Shown: positions 1 to 8,050, numbered from the stretch's first letter. The stretch is DNA of 50,393 nt from Syntrophus gentianae (GCF_900109885.1 NZ_FOBS01000014.1:1-50393), one strand, 5' to 3'. Numbers and translations are program-made. Notes: generated by a model not told the origin, from the sequence alone.

Positions 1-254
1 AGACCATCAAAGGCCATGTCTTCTGCAGCTTCCTTGCCCTGGTACTGCGAAAAGAACTGGACCGCAGACTGGAAAAAGCCGGACATGACTTCGAATGGTC
101 TGACATCAAACAGGATCTGAAGGCCTTGCAGGAGGTCACTCTTGAAGACAGCGGAAAGAAGCTCGCAATCCGGAGCGAATGCCAAGGGGTTTGCGGCAAG
201 GTTTTTCAGGCTGTCGGCGTTGCCCTTCCTCTCACCATTCGGGAAGTGTCATGA
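1..254 (+). CDS. IS1634-family transposase, C-terminal fragment
   Basis: An open frame enters from the left edge (first full codon at base 3) and ends at TGA 252-254, giving the last 83 residues of a transposase. It reads GHVFCSFLALVLRKELDRRL near its start and ends in a conserved-looking stretch with QGVCGKVFQAVGVALP. This is the family C-terminus of IS1634-type (IS4-like DDE) transposases as I remember it; the catalytic DDE residues would lie mostly outside the window. Nothing shows whether the missing part is intact. The element probably continues a short way past the stop and abuts the truncated ISAs1-like transposase at about 428. Confidence 0.75.
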   Translation, partial: TIKGHVFCSFLALVLRKELDRRLEKAGHDFEWSDIKQDLKALQEVTLEDSGKKLAIRSECQGVCGKVFQAVGVALPLTIREVS

Positions 255-427
255 TGATTATCCGATTTTCAAAGAGCAATCTGTGGTGCCAAGAACTTTT
301 TCAGGATACCTATGTCATTGATATGGCAAAACTATTTTTTGGCAACTGTTAAACTTCAGTCAGATCGATGGAGGCTCAGATTTTTCTTATTTCCAAGCGG
401 CCATGCGCTTTTTCGCATGCCTCATAA
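255..427. other. IS end / junction DNA between two insertion sequences
   Basis: No gene is seen here. The stretch lies between the stop of the IS1634-type transposase and the point where the ISAs1-type transposase on the minus strand is cut off, so it should contain the right end of the first element. A short perfect inverted repeat, CATGCG (402-407) and CGCATG (414-419), sits close to the junction. I could not define the terminal inverted repeats without the other end of the element. Confidence 0.35.
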
Positions 428-1720
428 TCAGGGGGGAAAATCCTCTTTTAACCCGAGGTAGGCGATATCTTCTTTGAGAGTCGGTTGATTGTCCTTGACG
501 GTAAAACAGTAATCGGCCTGTTTTTCCTCCACCAGGAATCTTGCCAGATTTTTATGCGTGTGGAGGGCATCGGCGGTAACGACTTTGTTCTTCAGATTCA
601 GTGATTCCAGAAGGGGAATGGCGGAAGGGATCTCATTGCTTTTTGCAGACACTTCCTTCTGGGCAATGGTGAGTCCCTGCTGGTGGATAAAGGCCGAAAG
701 GAGATGAACTTTACTTCCGTCCTGCCGCCGGGCGCCTTTGAGTGTCTTTCCATCGATTCCAATGGCGTTACCCGAAGACAGCCGGCCTACCCAATCGGAG
801 ATGGCCATATCCACCTTTTCGGCATCAATCCTCTGTAATTGCCGCCGGATGGTGGGCTCACTGGGAGGGATATAGACTGTTCCTGTTTTCCTGCACCAGA
901 GGCGTTCCAACATCTTCTGGGAGCACCGCTTAGACCATTGGGCAATGGCGGTATAACCTCGGCATCCGCACAGGACAGCGCAAATGGAAAGGGCGACGAT
1001 GGACAGGTTCCGATGTCGCACTCCCTTTTTGAAGCGGGGATCGGGAATTTTCCGGAGAGTTTCGATCAACTCAGACGCCTGCTTTTCGGAAAGTTGCATG
1101 GTTTTCTCCTTTCTGATGAGCAGAGGATCAGGATGGGGGTCTCTGATTTTTATAAGCGCCGTCCTGTCAAGGGGGCGTACAAAAACAGCTTTGGACTGTC
1201 CATGGTGGACATAGCGGCTATTGTGCTTGCCATATCCGCTTGTTTGTCCCTGATAGAGCCAGTTAGCGGCCTTATAGCAGGCTCTCGTAAAACGGGCGGT
1301 ATCGACAAAGGTTTCTGCGATCAGTACGGGATGGCCGTAAATATCTTCCCAATCTTGGGAGAGACGCTTCAAATTGAGGCTCAGAATCTTTGATGCCAGA
1401 TTGGGGATCTGAATGTCCGGTAAAATGAGAAAGCGGACATTATTGACGATCAGCGGCAGCCGCTGCCATTGCATAGCCTGCGACCAGCCGATCCATGCAT
1501 CTCGCGGTTGGCATTTCAGCGCTGCCGCAGACCAGCCCAACAGGGCCAACCAGCGATCTTGTATCGTGGCAATATAGCGGATTGATGAACCAATCAGGGA
1601 TTTGAATCCCAGGTAATGGTGTTCTGACATGAGCCTGTCCCAAGCGTCCCGCTCATTTGAAAAGATGGGACGCACGACAAGGCTATGAAAGGGAAATTTA
1701 TCGAACGGTGCCGACTCCAA
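428..1720 (-). pseudogene. DruA-like (DUF4338) domain fused to truncated ISAs1-type transposase
   Basis: One open frame of 430 codons starting at TTG holds two proteins. Residues 1 to about 195 match the DUF4338/DruA family, with HHYLG, AALKCQPRDAWIGW and ETFVDTARF-type motifs. From residue 208 (ATG at 1097-1099, preceded by AAAGGAG) it is an ISAs1-family transposase starting MQLSEKQ, with IGIDGKTLKG (first catalytic Asp) and VVTADALHTHK (second Asp). It stops after LKEDFPP, before the region that would carry the catalytic Glu, so the transposase is dead. The DruA part also seems to lack the N-terminal part common in the family. The pair is known from insertion elements; no other Druantia defence gene is nearby. 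It is best read as an IS remnant damaged by later insertions or deletions. Confidence 0.75.
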
Positions 1721-1728
1721 GGGATTCT

Positions 1729-1815
1729 TCTTTTATAGTCGCAGGCAACTTCCTCGATATTAAAGGTTTCCGCAATAACGGACAGATCCGTTAAGAGAAC
1801 AAAACGACCGCACAT
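1729..1815 (-). pseudogene. yedK: SRAP-domain (YedK/HMCES-like) protein, 5' fragment only
   Basis: Translation from ATG at 1813-1815 gives MCGRFVLLTDLSVIAETFNI followed by nine more family-like residues, then homology stops at the edge of the IS remnant. SRAP proteins keep the initiator Met removed and use Cys2 to cross-link abasic sites in single-stranded DNA; that MCGRF start is intact here. Only 29 of about 220 expected residues remain, so this is a gene stump left beside the insertion. The upstream region (1816-1940) is shared with the divergent small membrane protein gene. I do not see the rest of the gene on the other side of the IS remnant. Confidence 0.7.
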
Positions 1816-1942
1816 GATTTGACCTCGATTTTTTCCGATAGGACCCTCGTTGAAATATTTTGAACGCCTTTCTCTCGATCTTTCATCGAGTGATCTTGCC
1901 TCAGCCTCGGGCAATACTTATATTTAGAGCGAGGTGAGAATG

Positions 1943-2233
1943 ATGGACAATCTTTTTTCTCCAGGCATCGGTACGGCCTTGTCGATTCTGATCAGTCTTT
2001 TCTATTTCGTCCTGGTCATGCTGATGACCATTATTTTTCTGGAACGGGTATGGACCGGACCATCGCAATGGGCGATTGTGCCGGTCGTCCTGTGTTCCCT
2101 CGCACTGTTCGGCTTCCATCCATCGATATTCTTTATCATTATCGACGCCGTGACCGGATTCTTCTCTCTTCAGGGTATCTCCGTGATGACCGGCATGGGA
2201 ATCCTGGCCGGAATGGCCAGTTGCAGCCTCTGA
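1943..2233 (+). CDS. small two-helix membrane protein of unknown function
   Basis: A protein of 96 residues, very hydrophobic, with one membrane segment at about residues 12-34 and one or two more from about residue 44 to 75; it ends in Cys-Ser-Leu. I chose ATG 1943 because GAGGTGAG lies at 1931-1938; ATG 1940 and GTG 1934 are in frame but too close to that ribosome site. I do not recognise the family. It is transcribed away from the broken yedK stump and towards the minus-strand AttH-like gene, with no partner gene close by. The good ribosome site and consistent hydrophobic pattern support it being real. Confidence 0.55.
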   Translation: MDNLFSPGIGTALSILISLFYFVLVMLMTIIFLERVWTGPSQWAIVPVVLCSLALFGFHPSIFFIIIDAVTGFFSLQGISVMTGMGILAGMASCSL

Positions 2234-2372
2234 CTTATCGTCAGTTTGCCGGAGGCAATCATGAATTTTCTCTTCAAATCAGGTACATCCCGATAAGTTC
2301 GGAGGGTCGTCACCCTCTCCCGTTGTGGGAAAACAGGCGGATATGGCAGGCTCGTGAGCGACGGGGCCCCGT

Positions 2373-3473
2373 TCAGAAAAGTCCCCCGATGCTTCCCGCA
2401 TAACCGGTCATTTCGATGTATCCCTGGCAGGTGACCGGCTTCTTCTTTGACATCCCCTTGCCTTCGATAGCGCCCTCGTAGTAATTTATGCTTGTCGATC
2501 CCGAGGTTGTCAATTCCTGATCCTGGAGGAGAGGCTCGAGGCTGACGGACAGGTTGGCCGAGGGGACCTCGATCTGCCAGCGGTTCGGGTATCGGCCGCC
2601 CGTTTTTGAACTGGACCAGGCACCCAGGGTTTTCATCGATATTTCGGAAAGCCCCAGATGGCGGGATTGGCCATCCGGTTCAATGATGGTTCCCGAGGAC
2701 TCTTTTTCCAGGGAACCATCTTTCTTCCGCAGGAAGTAGATCATGAGGTCCCGGCCGTCGGAACAATGCAGGGAAAACCAGTCCCAACCCGCCTGATCTC
2801 CGGCCAGCGTATTCGATCCGAACTCATGGTCGAACCAACTCTTCCCGCGGACGGGGACAGCCTTGCCGGCGCCCGCTGTTTTCAGGCGACCCGTCGTTTC
2901 CAGATCCGAATAGGAATAATAGTAGGAAGCCTGGCCGGGCCGGGGACCTTTCCGGCTCAGGCCGTTCTGACCGTGGAGAACAAGGGACTTTACCGGTCTC
3001 AGTTTCAGGTCCAGTTCCGCCTCGCCATGACGGGCGCCGATGTGGATCTGCCCGCCTTCCATCCGGGCAAACCAGTTCAGGTTCCAGACGTTCATTTTTC
3101 CCGCGTCCGCTCCCGCCAGGCCCGGACCTGAACGGCAGATGCGGTCGGCGAAAAAGAATTTCTCTCCCGCAATGCCCGAGATGGCAAAATGGGCCGGATA
3201 GACATCGCGAAGCGACCAGGGGTTTGAGGGTGTCGCGGCCTCCTGCCGAATTCCGTGCCGGAAAAAGGTCAACTGGTATCCGTAGCGGTTCCCCACAGCA
3301 TCGATCAGGTTGCCTGTGAAATACCACCACTCCGTTTTAAACTTCCGGTGATCGCCGTGGTCCCGGGGAAAGTTCCAGTGCCATGGTCCCGTCGCCTGTT
3401 CCCAATCGTTTCCGGCCCAGGCGGGCAGGCAGGCCAACATCAAAAAGATGAGGATCGAAAGGTATTTAATCAT
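2373..3473 (-). CDS. AttH/CrtC-like lipocalin-fold secreted protein
   Basis: 366 residues. The N-terminus has a signal peptide (hydrophobic residues 5-20, possible cleavage after AWA at about 20; the LMLAC stretch could also be a weak lipobox). The body matches the carotenoid 1,2-hydratase-like (CrtC/AttH) family: FPRDHGDHRKFKTEWWYFTG near the start, SWFDHEFGSN at about 210, and a C-terminal half with GWDWFSLHCSDGRDLM. Known family members are beta-barrel proteins found with AttEFG-type ABC transporters. Its start overlaps the end of the upstream permease gene by 8 bases, so the two are translationally coupled. Likely role: an exported or periplasmic partner of that transporter. The true substrate is unknown; carotenoid chemistry is unlikely here as no carotenoid gene is near. 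Confidence 0.85.
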   Translation of the reverse strand: MIKYLSILIFLMLACLPAWAGNDWEQATGPWHWNFPRDHGDHRKFKTEWWYFTGNLIDAVGNRYGYQLTFFRHGIRQEAATPSNPWSLRDVYPAHFAISGIAGEKFFFADRICRSGPGLAGADAGKMNVWNLNWFARMEGGQIHIGARHGEAELDLKLRPVKSLVLHGQNGLSRKGPRPGQASYYYSYSDLETTGRLKTAGAGKAVPVRGKSWFDHEFGSNTLAGDQAGWDWFSLHCSDGRDLMIYFLRKKDGSLEKESSGTIIEPDGQSRHLGLSEISMKTLGAWSSSKTGGRYPNRWQIEVPSANLSVSLEPLLQDQELTTSGSTSINYYEGAIEGKGMSKKKPVTCQGYIEMTGYAGSIGGLF

Positions 3474-5952
3474 CGCGTATCTGCATCTGCGGATACGTCC
3501 GCAGGACTATCCAGATGGGGTAGAGCGCCGCTCCCAGGCTGGCCAGAAGGGCCGTCAGGGCGACAAGGAGATAATGGGAGAGGTGGAGGTGGAAGAAGAT
3601 CGTCCAGTTAAAGCTGCGAAGATTGATCACCCGGATCAGAATGATCGCGAAAAGCGTTCCCCCACCGACACTAAGCAGAAAACTCATCAGTCCCATCCCG
3701 AAAGCTTCAAGCAGGGTCAGAAGCGATACCTGCCATGTCGAGAACCCGAGCGCCCTCAGGATCCCGAACTCACTCTTCCGTTCGAGAAAGAGGGTCATCA
3801 GAGCGCCGGCGATACCGAAAAAGGCGATGATGATGGCCAGAATCCGCATGGAACGGGTAATGGCAAAGGTGCTGTCGAAAATAGCCAGGATGTTCCCGAA
3901 GAACTGATCCCGGGTGAAGACGGGAAGATCCTGCTGCAGAGCCTTCTGCCGGATCAGATCCATCGTCTGCCGGCGTTGCGGATCTCTGGGGTCCAGAAAG
4001 ACGGCAACACTGTTGATGGTTCGATCGGCGAAGAGCCGGAGGTACGTGCCGCGGTCCATCATCACCAGGCCATGTTCCGTGGAGTAGTCATAGAAAACGG
4101 CTTCCACACGCAGCCGGGCGGGCCCCTGGAGTCCCTTCAGGGAAATGGCATCCCCGGCTCTCACACCGAAATTCCGGGCGAAACTTTCCGAAATGATCAC
4201 ATCTCCTCTCTTGACCGCCTCCCAGTGTTCATCCCCCCCGTCGAGCCAGGCGAAGCGCGCGTGCCGCTGCAGCACCGGGGCGTTGATGGAGGCGACAAAC
4301 ATGGGCCTGTTCCGATAGGCCATCTGCACCTTCCGGTAGGCATCCACGTCAACCCCCGGAATCGACTTGAGCTCAAGGTAGAAACTTTCCGGAACTTCCC
4401 TTTCCGATGCCGTTGAAATGTAGAGATCCCCTCGAAACTGCCGGTCCATCCACCAGAGGAGCGATTCGCGGAAGCTTCCGATCATCAGGGAAAGCCCCAG
4501 GGACATGGAAAGAGCCACCATGAACGCCGCGATAGCGACGGACGTCCGTCCCAGGTTCTGCCGGATGTTGCCGGCGGCGATCTTTCCGGGAAGTCCGCCC
4601 AGGAAGGTCAGGAACCCCCTGATCAGGGGTGTGAAGACGACAACACCATAGCCGGTCAGGAGGCTCAGCCCGAAGAGTATCCCGAAAACAGCCCCGAAGG
4701 CGACGTAAATGGAACGCGAGGGCAGGAACAAAACGGCGGAACTGAGCACCAGGACAAAAATGCCTAAAAGGGCGATTTTCTTCGCGGCAGTTCCCCCCTG
4801 TCGGCTGGCAGATCGCCCGGAAAGCGCTTTAACGGGGTCGAGGCGCGACAGTTCGATCAGGGGGAAAAGACTCCCAAAGAGGCTCGCCCCGCAACCGATG
4901 AGGACCCCGGCGGCAAGCATCCAGAACGACCAGGCCAGGGGAATCGGGCGCAGGAAGAAGTACAGGTTGCTGATCGTCCCCCCGATGACCTCGCTGAGGA
5001 AGCGACTCAGAAGGTATCCCATCAAACTGCCGATGGCGCCTCCCATGCCGTCGAGGATGAGGATCTCTAACATAAAGGCCAAAGTCACCTCGCCACGAGT
5101 CGCCCCCAGGCTTCGCAGAATCCCGGCATCCCGTCGGCGGCTGGCGACGGCAAACATGGTGGTGTTGTAAATCAGGAAAACGGAAACAAAGAGCGCCATG
5201 AGAGACAGGGCTTCAAGATTCAGCCGGAACGCGCCCAGCATGGCGCCGAAGGTTTCCTGGCTCTGTCGGTTGGACGTGAGCCGAAAGCCCCTTTCCCAGC
5301 GTTTCATAAAGCCCGGCTCTTCCGTCAGGACGAGGTCGACGCGATCGATGAGGCCGGGCATTTTGAAGAGCTTCTGCACATGGGCGATATCCATGAGCAG
5401 GAGCGGTTCGCCCGATGGATTGGGGAAGGTCCCAATGATTTCCAGTTCCCCATGGGAGCTTTGCGCTTTCCCGCCCGCCGTGAGGCCCAGCTCCTGCGCC
5501 ATTTTGGCTTCCATAAGGACGGCTTTTTCATCGAGGACAAAGGAAAGACGTTCTTTAGAGTCCTTTTCCTGGTCGCGGGAAAAAGACGCACGGGCCAGCT
5601 CGGGCCGGATGGCCAGATCCAGAAAGGGATCAATCCCCAGGATCCTGATCTGGTTGCCCTTTGCCAGACGCAGACGGCGATCGATGACCGGGGAGAATGC
5701 TTGCACGGAGGGATCGCGCATCAGCCCTTTCAGGATCGTTTCATCCATCGGTCCGGCATCCCGTTCGATACGATGGGTTGATTTTCCCTGGAGAAACTCA
5801 ATGGCGCTTGTAAAACTCGCCAAGGCCGACATCGCGGAAAGCCCCATTCCCAGGCAAGCCGCAACGCCGAAGGCGATGCCCATCAACTGCAGTAAAGTCA
5901 GGCTACGCCGTCTGATGAGATATCTCAGAAATGCCTTGGTAACGGTTCGCAT
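3466..5952 (-). CDS. ABC transporter permease, FtsX/MacB-like, two-domain (AttFG-like)
   Basis: 828 residues. An N-terminal membrane helix (about 18-40) is followed by a large periplasmic MacB-type domain, a first FtsX-like membrane bundle (about 240-390), a middle pair of helices, a second periplasmic domain and a second FtsX-like bundle at about 700-820. This duplicated layout is that of permeases of lipoprotein- or lipid-handling ABC systems, in which one long chain replaces two. The family does not transport in the classic way but uses ATP to move outer-membrane-bound lipids or lipoproteins. It precedes and overlaps the AttH-like gene. Its expected ATPase partner lies 2.1 kb upstream, behind an insert of unrelated genes on the other strand. 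Ribosome site is weak (AAGAGGC). Confidence 0.88.
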   Translation of the reverse strand: MRTVTKAFLRYLIRRRSLTLLQLMGIAFGVAACLGMGLSAMSALASFTSAIEFLQGKSTHRIERDAGPMDETILKGLMRDPSVQAFSPVIDRRLRLAKGNQIRILGIDPFLDLAIRPELARASFSRDQEKDSKERLSFVLDEKAVLMEAKMAQELGLTAGGKAQSSHGELEIIGTFPNPSGEPLLLMDIAHVQKLFKMPGLIDRVDLVLTEEPGFMKRWERGFRLTSNRQSQETFGAMLGAFRLNLEALSLMALFVSVFLIYNTTMFAVASRRRDAGILRSLGATRGEVTLAFMLEILILDGMGGAIGSLMGYLLSRFLSEVIGGTISNLYFFLRPIPLAWSFWMLAAGVLIGCGASLFGSLFPLIELSRLDPVKALSGRSASRQGGTAAKKIALLGIFVLVLSSAVLFLPSRSIYVAFGAVFGILFGLSLLTGYGVVVFTPLIRGFLTFLGGLPGKIAAGNIRQNLGRTSVAIAAFMVALSMSLGLSLMIGSFRESLLWWMDRQFRGDLYISTASEREVPESFYLELKSIPGVDVDAYRKVQMAYRNRPMFVASINAPVLQRHARFAWLDGGDEHWEAVKRGDVIISESFARNFGVRAGDAISLKGLQGPARLRVEAVFYDYSTEHGLVMMDRGTYLRLFADRTINSVAVFLDPRDPQRRQTMDLIRQKALQQDLPVFTRDQFFGNILAIFDSTFAITRSMRILAIIIAFFGIAGALMTLFLERKSEFGILRALGFSTWQVSLLTLLEAFGMGLMSFLLSVGGGTLFAIILIRVINLRSFNWTIFFHLHLSHYLLVALTALLASLGAALYPIWIVLRTYPQMQIRDD

Positions 5953-6147
5953 TTAAGATGCCTCTTGTTAGGGTTCATCCGGTTCAAGAATACTTTTGTA
6001 AAATGTCTTTCTTCCTCAGATCCTTATCCTTCCCATTTCGATCAATATACAATATTTGAATTCGAAATTAAGATATTATAAAGTTGTTCACGGCAGTTTG
6101 TGAATAAATTATTTAAATATAATAAAACAAATATAACGATATATGAC

Positions 6148-6176
6148 TTGACTTTCCGTAAACAGTAAAGTATAAA
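6148..6176 (+). promoter_or_regulatory. sigma70-type promoter of the cold-shock gene
   Basis: TTGACT at 6148-6153 and TATAAA at 6171-6176 are separated by exactly 17 bases. Transcription would start near 6183, giving a leader of about 174 bases before the csp start codon at 6357. Long leaders are a known hallmark of cold-inducible cspA-type genes. Confidence 0.65.
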
Positions 6177-6265
6177 ACTTCACATATCCTGTATCTCGTA
6201 ATGGTCTTTGGTCAGTACGATACAGTTAAAGTTGAGTTACAACACAATTTGAAGTGCAAAGGCGG

Positions 6266-6298
6266 CCACCATGCTCTTTAGAGCTTTGGTGGTTTTTT
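6266..6298 (+). terminator. terminator-like hairpin inside the csp leader
   Basis: CCACCA (6266-6271) and GCTC (6273-6276) pair with GAGC (6281-6284) and TGGTGG (6287-6292) around a TTTA loop, followed by six T at 6293-6298. It has the form of an intrinsic terminator but lies between the promoter and the csp start codon. It could be an attenuator opened at low temperature, or the end of a short RNA of about 115 bases made from the same promoter. Confidence 0.6.
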
Positions 6299-6356
6299 AT
6301 TTCTGTCATTTTGTGATTCGACTTTTGGTAAATTTTTAGAAGGGAGAATACTCATT

Positions 6357-6557
6357 ATGTCAGAAGGTAAAGTAAAGTGGTTCAATGAGAGCAAGGGCTT
6401 TGGGTTTATCGAGAAGAATGATGGCGGGGATGTTTTTGTCCACTTCAGCGCCATTCAGTCTGCCGGTTTCAAGACGTTGGCGGAAGGCCAGTCTGTAAGC
6501 TTTGATGTTGTGCAGGGCCCAAAAGGCCCGGCCGCAGAAAACGTGAAACCCTGCTAA
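6357..6557 (+). CDS. cold-shock protein (CspA family)
   Basis: 66 residues, the usual length. It reads [20 protein letters not shown] with the RNP1 motif KGFGFI and RNP2 motif VFVHFS, the aromatic residues that bind single-stranded RNA or DNA. Known members act as RNA chaperones that melt structure in mRNA, at low temperature or in general stress. The ribosome site is AGAAGGGAG upstream of ATG. The gene has its own strong promoter and a leader of about 174 bases with a terminator-like hairpin, and ends at its own terminator. It sits on the strand opposite to the flanking transporter genes. Confidence 0.93.
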   Translation: MSEGKVKWFNESKGFGFIEKNDGGDVFVHFSAIQSAGFKTLAEGQSVSFDVVQGPKGPAAENVKPC

Positions 6558-6572
6558 TCACCCCTGTGGTCA

Positions 6573-6623
6573 ACAGAGAAGCGTTCCATCAGTATATTCT
6601 GCTTGGAGCGCTTCTCTGTTTTT
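6573..6623 (+). terminator. intrinsic terminator after csp
   Basis: ACAGAGAAGCG (6573-6583) pairs with CGCTTCTCTGT (6609-6619) over a 25-base loop, followed by a run of T to 6623. It separates csp from the small genes downstream. Confidence 0.75.
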
Positions 6624-6669
6624 AGCAGATTCTTTTTTCTTGGAAGATAGACAAAATAGGAGCTTAACA

Positions 6670-6861
6670 ATGGGAAAGTCCATGTACGATTATGTCAACC
6701 GGTCGAAAGAAAGAGCAAGACAGCAGAAACAAATAGATAAGGCTTCAGAGCGCATAAGGGCTAAGCAGGAAAATACGGATATACAAACGCGTACTCCGAA
6801 CGCAGTCTCAGACATGGCTGAACAGGGATTGGTGGAGGAGATCGTTACACGCACAGCATAA
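6670..6861 (+). CDS. small charged protein of unknown function
   Basis: 63 residues from ATG 6670, with AGGAG seven bases upstream; a longer in-frame start exists but has no ribosome site. The sequence starts MGKSMYDYVNRSKERARQQK, is rich in Arg, Lys, Gln and Glu in its first half and looks helical, possibly coiled-coil, up to residue 40. I do not recognise a family. It is the first of four small plus-strand genes lying between the two halves of the Att operon, and follows the csp terminator, so it probably has its own promoter or depends on read-through. Confidence 0.55.
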   Translation: MGKSMYDYVNRSKERARQQKQIDKASERIRAKQENTDIQTRTPNAVSDMAEQGLVEEIVTRTA

Positions 6862-6909
6862 ATAGCTACGTAATATGATAACGCATGTTAACAAATAAGG
6901 AGTTAAATT

Positions 6910-7179
6910 ATGAACGAAGCTATCAGGGTAAAAGCAGAGTCATTGTGGGATGCAATGGACAATAAAGAACGGGCCGGAATAAAGTATGGAATGTTTCCAA
7001 CCAATAAAATGGTGTTGGTTGAGGAGCAGGGTTTTGACTGCTATTCGGTATATCTGGCTTTAATGGATTGTGCGGCGAAAGATCAAAGTGTGAAAGCAAG
7101 ATATAAACACTCATTTCTGGCACAGGCACAACGAAGGATGAAGATAATAATCAGTTGGATCTATTTCCATATAAATTGA
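6910..7179 (+). CDS. small protein of unknown function
   Basis: 89 residues, preceded by AAGGAG with good spacing to ATG 6910. The sequence has a soluble, mixed-charge first two thirds (AESLWDAMDNKERAGIKYGM near the start) and a more hydrophobic end, IIISWIYFHIN. No family is recognised. The gap of about 50 bases from the preceding small gene suggests that the two are co-transcribed. The end may be altered: the last 12 residues differ in character from the rest, as expected after a frameshift, though this cannot be decided here. Confidence 0.5.
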   Translation: MNEAIRVKAESLWDAMDNKERAGIKYGMFPTNKMVLVEEQGFDCYSVYLALMDCAAKDQSVKARYKHSFLAQAQRRMKIIISWIYFHIN

Positions 7180-7348
7180 TCATTATTCCGGATATAACCG
7201 GAGGAGATGCGCATGCTTCCCTGGTGCAGTTGCTTCTTGTCTGACCGCGTGCGGCTCGATCCGAGATAAATCCCGAAGCGAGAGCAGGAATGAAAGGAAG
7301 TGGACGAGATCCAAAATATCTACTGTAAGTGATAATTGAAGGTTACCT

Positions 7349-7379
7349 CCATCGCTGTCAATGAAATTGATAGCAATGG
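7349..7379. repeat. 13-bp inverted repeat (hairpin) in a gap between small genes
   Basis: CCATCGCTGTCAA (7349-7361) and TTGATAGCAATGG (7367-7379) pair over a TGAAA loop with one mismatch and one G-U pair. No T-run follows, so it is not a clear terminator. It lies in the 261-base gap 7180-7440, in which I see no gene; it may be a leader structure of the 37-residue gene downstream. Confidence 0.45.
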
Positions 7380-7440
7380 GTTATCGACTCCGGAATGAGC
7401 TAATGATTGTAGTGAGATTATAGAATAATAGGGAGGCATT

Positions 7441-7554
7441 ATGAGCCAGCACAGAAAAGAAAGAGAAAGGGAACTAGACCGAAAAAGGAGAAGACGTGAA
7501 AAGAACCAGAAACTCCGGGCAAAAGAGGCAAAGGTTGTAAGCAAAAAGAAGTAA
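7441..7554 (+). CDS. 37-residue highly basic protein
   Basis: ATG 7441 to TAA 7552-7554, with GGGAGG at optimal spacing. The product begins MSQHRKERERELDRKRRRRE and ends KKK; most residues are Arg, Lys or Glu and it should be one helix. It resembles, from memory, short basic proteins annotated as DUF6800, but this is weak. A role on nucleic acid or the ribosome would fit the charge but is a guess. It belongs to the row of small genes between the two parts of the Att operon. Confidence 0.55.
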   Translation: MSQHRKERERELDRKRRRREKNQKLRAKEAKVVSKKK

Positions 7555-7723
7555 CGAGGGGATTCCCAATGAACCGTCGTATGAGTAATCACCAATTCCA
7601 TTGACTGATTGTCGTTCGGATCGTTGATATTTTATTGTAGGTTGGTACCCGACAGGGATGAGAAAGATTTGCGCAGTTTATGAACTGTCGGAGAACAGAG
7701 GAAATTTAAGTGGGAGGAAAATT

Positions 7724-8050
7724 TTGGGATCAAATCAGAAGCAGGCACAAACTGGACAAAAAGAATCTTTCGAACGAAAGCTGAAAGAACGGCTGGATTT
7801 GCTGTCAGAAAGGGGGATCGAATCCCACAAGGTTGATAAAGATCCGCTCGCAAAAAATTTACGGGCAAATATCCGGGCCATACAGACCAGGCTAAAAGCA
7901 ATTGATGCCAACGAAAAGAAGAGCGAAGAACTGGCAAAAATGAAAGCGGAAAAGTCAGCGGCCACTCAGGGAGATGCAGAAGGAATAAAAAAGAAGAAGA
8001 TAAAGGAGACACCTGTTGCGGGTAAGGAAAAAAAGAAAAAGAAAGAATAG
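7724..8050 (+). CDS. lysine-rich small protein of unknown function
   Basis: I start it at TTG 7724 because GGAGG lies six bases upstream; ATG 7658 is in frame but lacks a ribosome site. That gives 108 residues. The core, from about residue 12 to 65, contains ERKLKERLDLLSERGI and ANIRAIQTRLKAIDANEKK, a helical pair that resembles a family of short unnamed proteins of anaerobic Deltaproteobacteria. The last 35 residues are a Lys/Glu tail ending KKKKKE. No enzyme motif is present. It ends 37 bases before the stop of the convergent ABC ATPase gene. Confidence 0.6.
   Translation: MGSNQKQAQTGQKESFERKLKERLDLLSERGIESHKVDKDPLAKNLRANIRAIQTRLKAIDANEKKSEELAKMKAEKSAATQGDAEGIKKKKIKETPVAGKEKKKKKE

Larger units (their letters stand above)
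5953..6356. other. AT-rich intergenic region holding the cold-shock gene promoter and leader
   Basis: About 400 bases without a gene. From about 6020 to 6240 it is markedly AT-rich compared with the transporter genes. It contains a near-consensus promoter at 6148-6176 and a hairpin with a T-run at 6266-6298, both on the plus strand and both upstream of the cold-shock gene. The minus-strand permease gene starts at the left edge. Confidence 0.6.

Noticed and set aside
428-1720. Druantia anti-phage defence system, because of the DruA-like domain
   Set aside because: Only the DUF4338 domain is present, fused to a transposase; no druB-druE genes or helicase are near. This is the mobile-element form of the domain.
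2302-2325. GAGGGT-CGTC-ACCCTC hairpin as terminator of the small membrane protein gene
   Set aside because: The stem is six pairs and no T-run follows on either strand.
7213-7269. 18-codon frame starting MLPWCSC with a GGAGGAG sequence upstream
   Set aside because: Good ribosome site but far too short, with no similarity to anything I know; cannot be supported from sequence alone.
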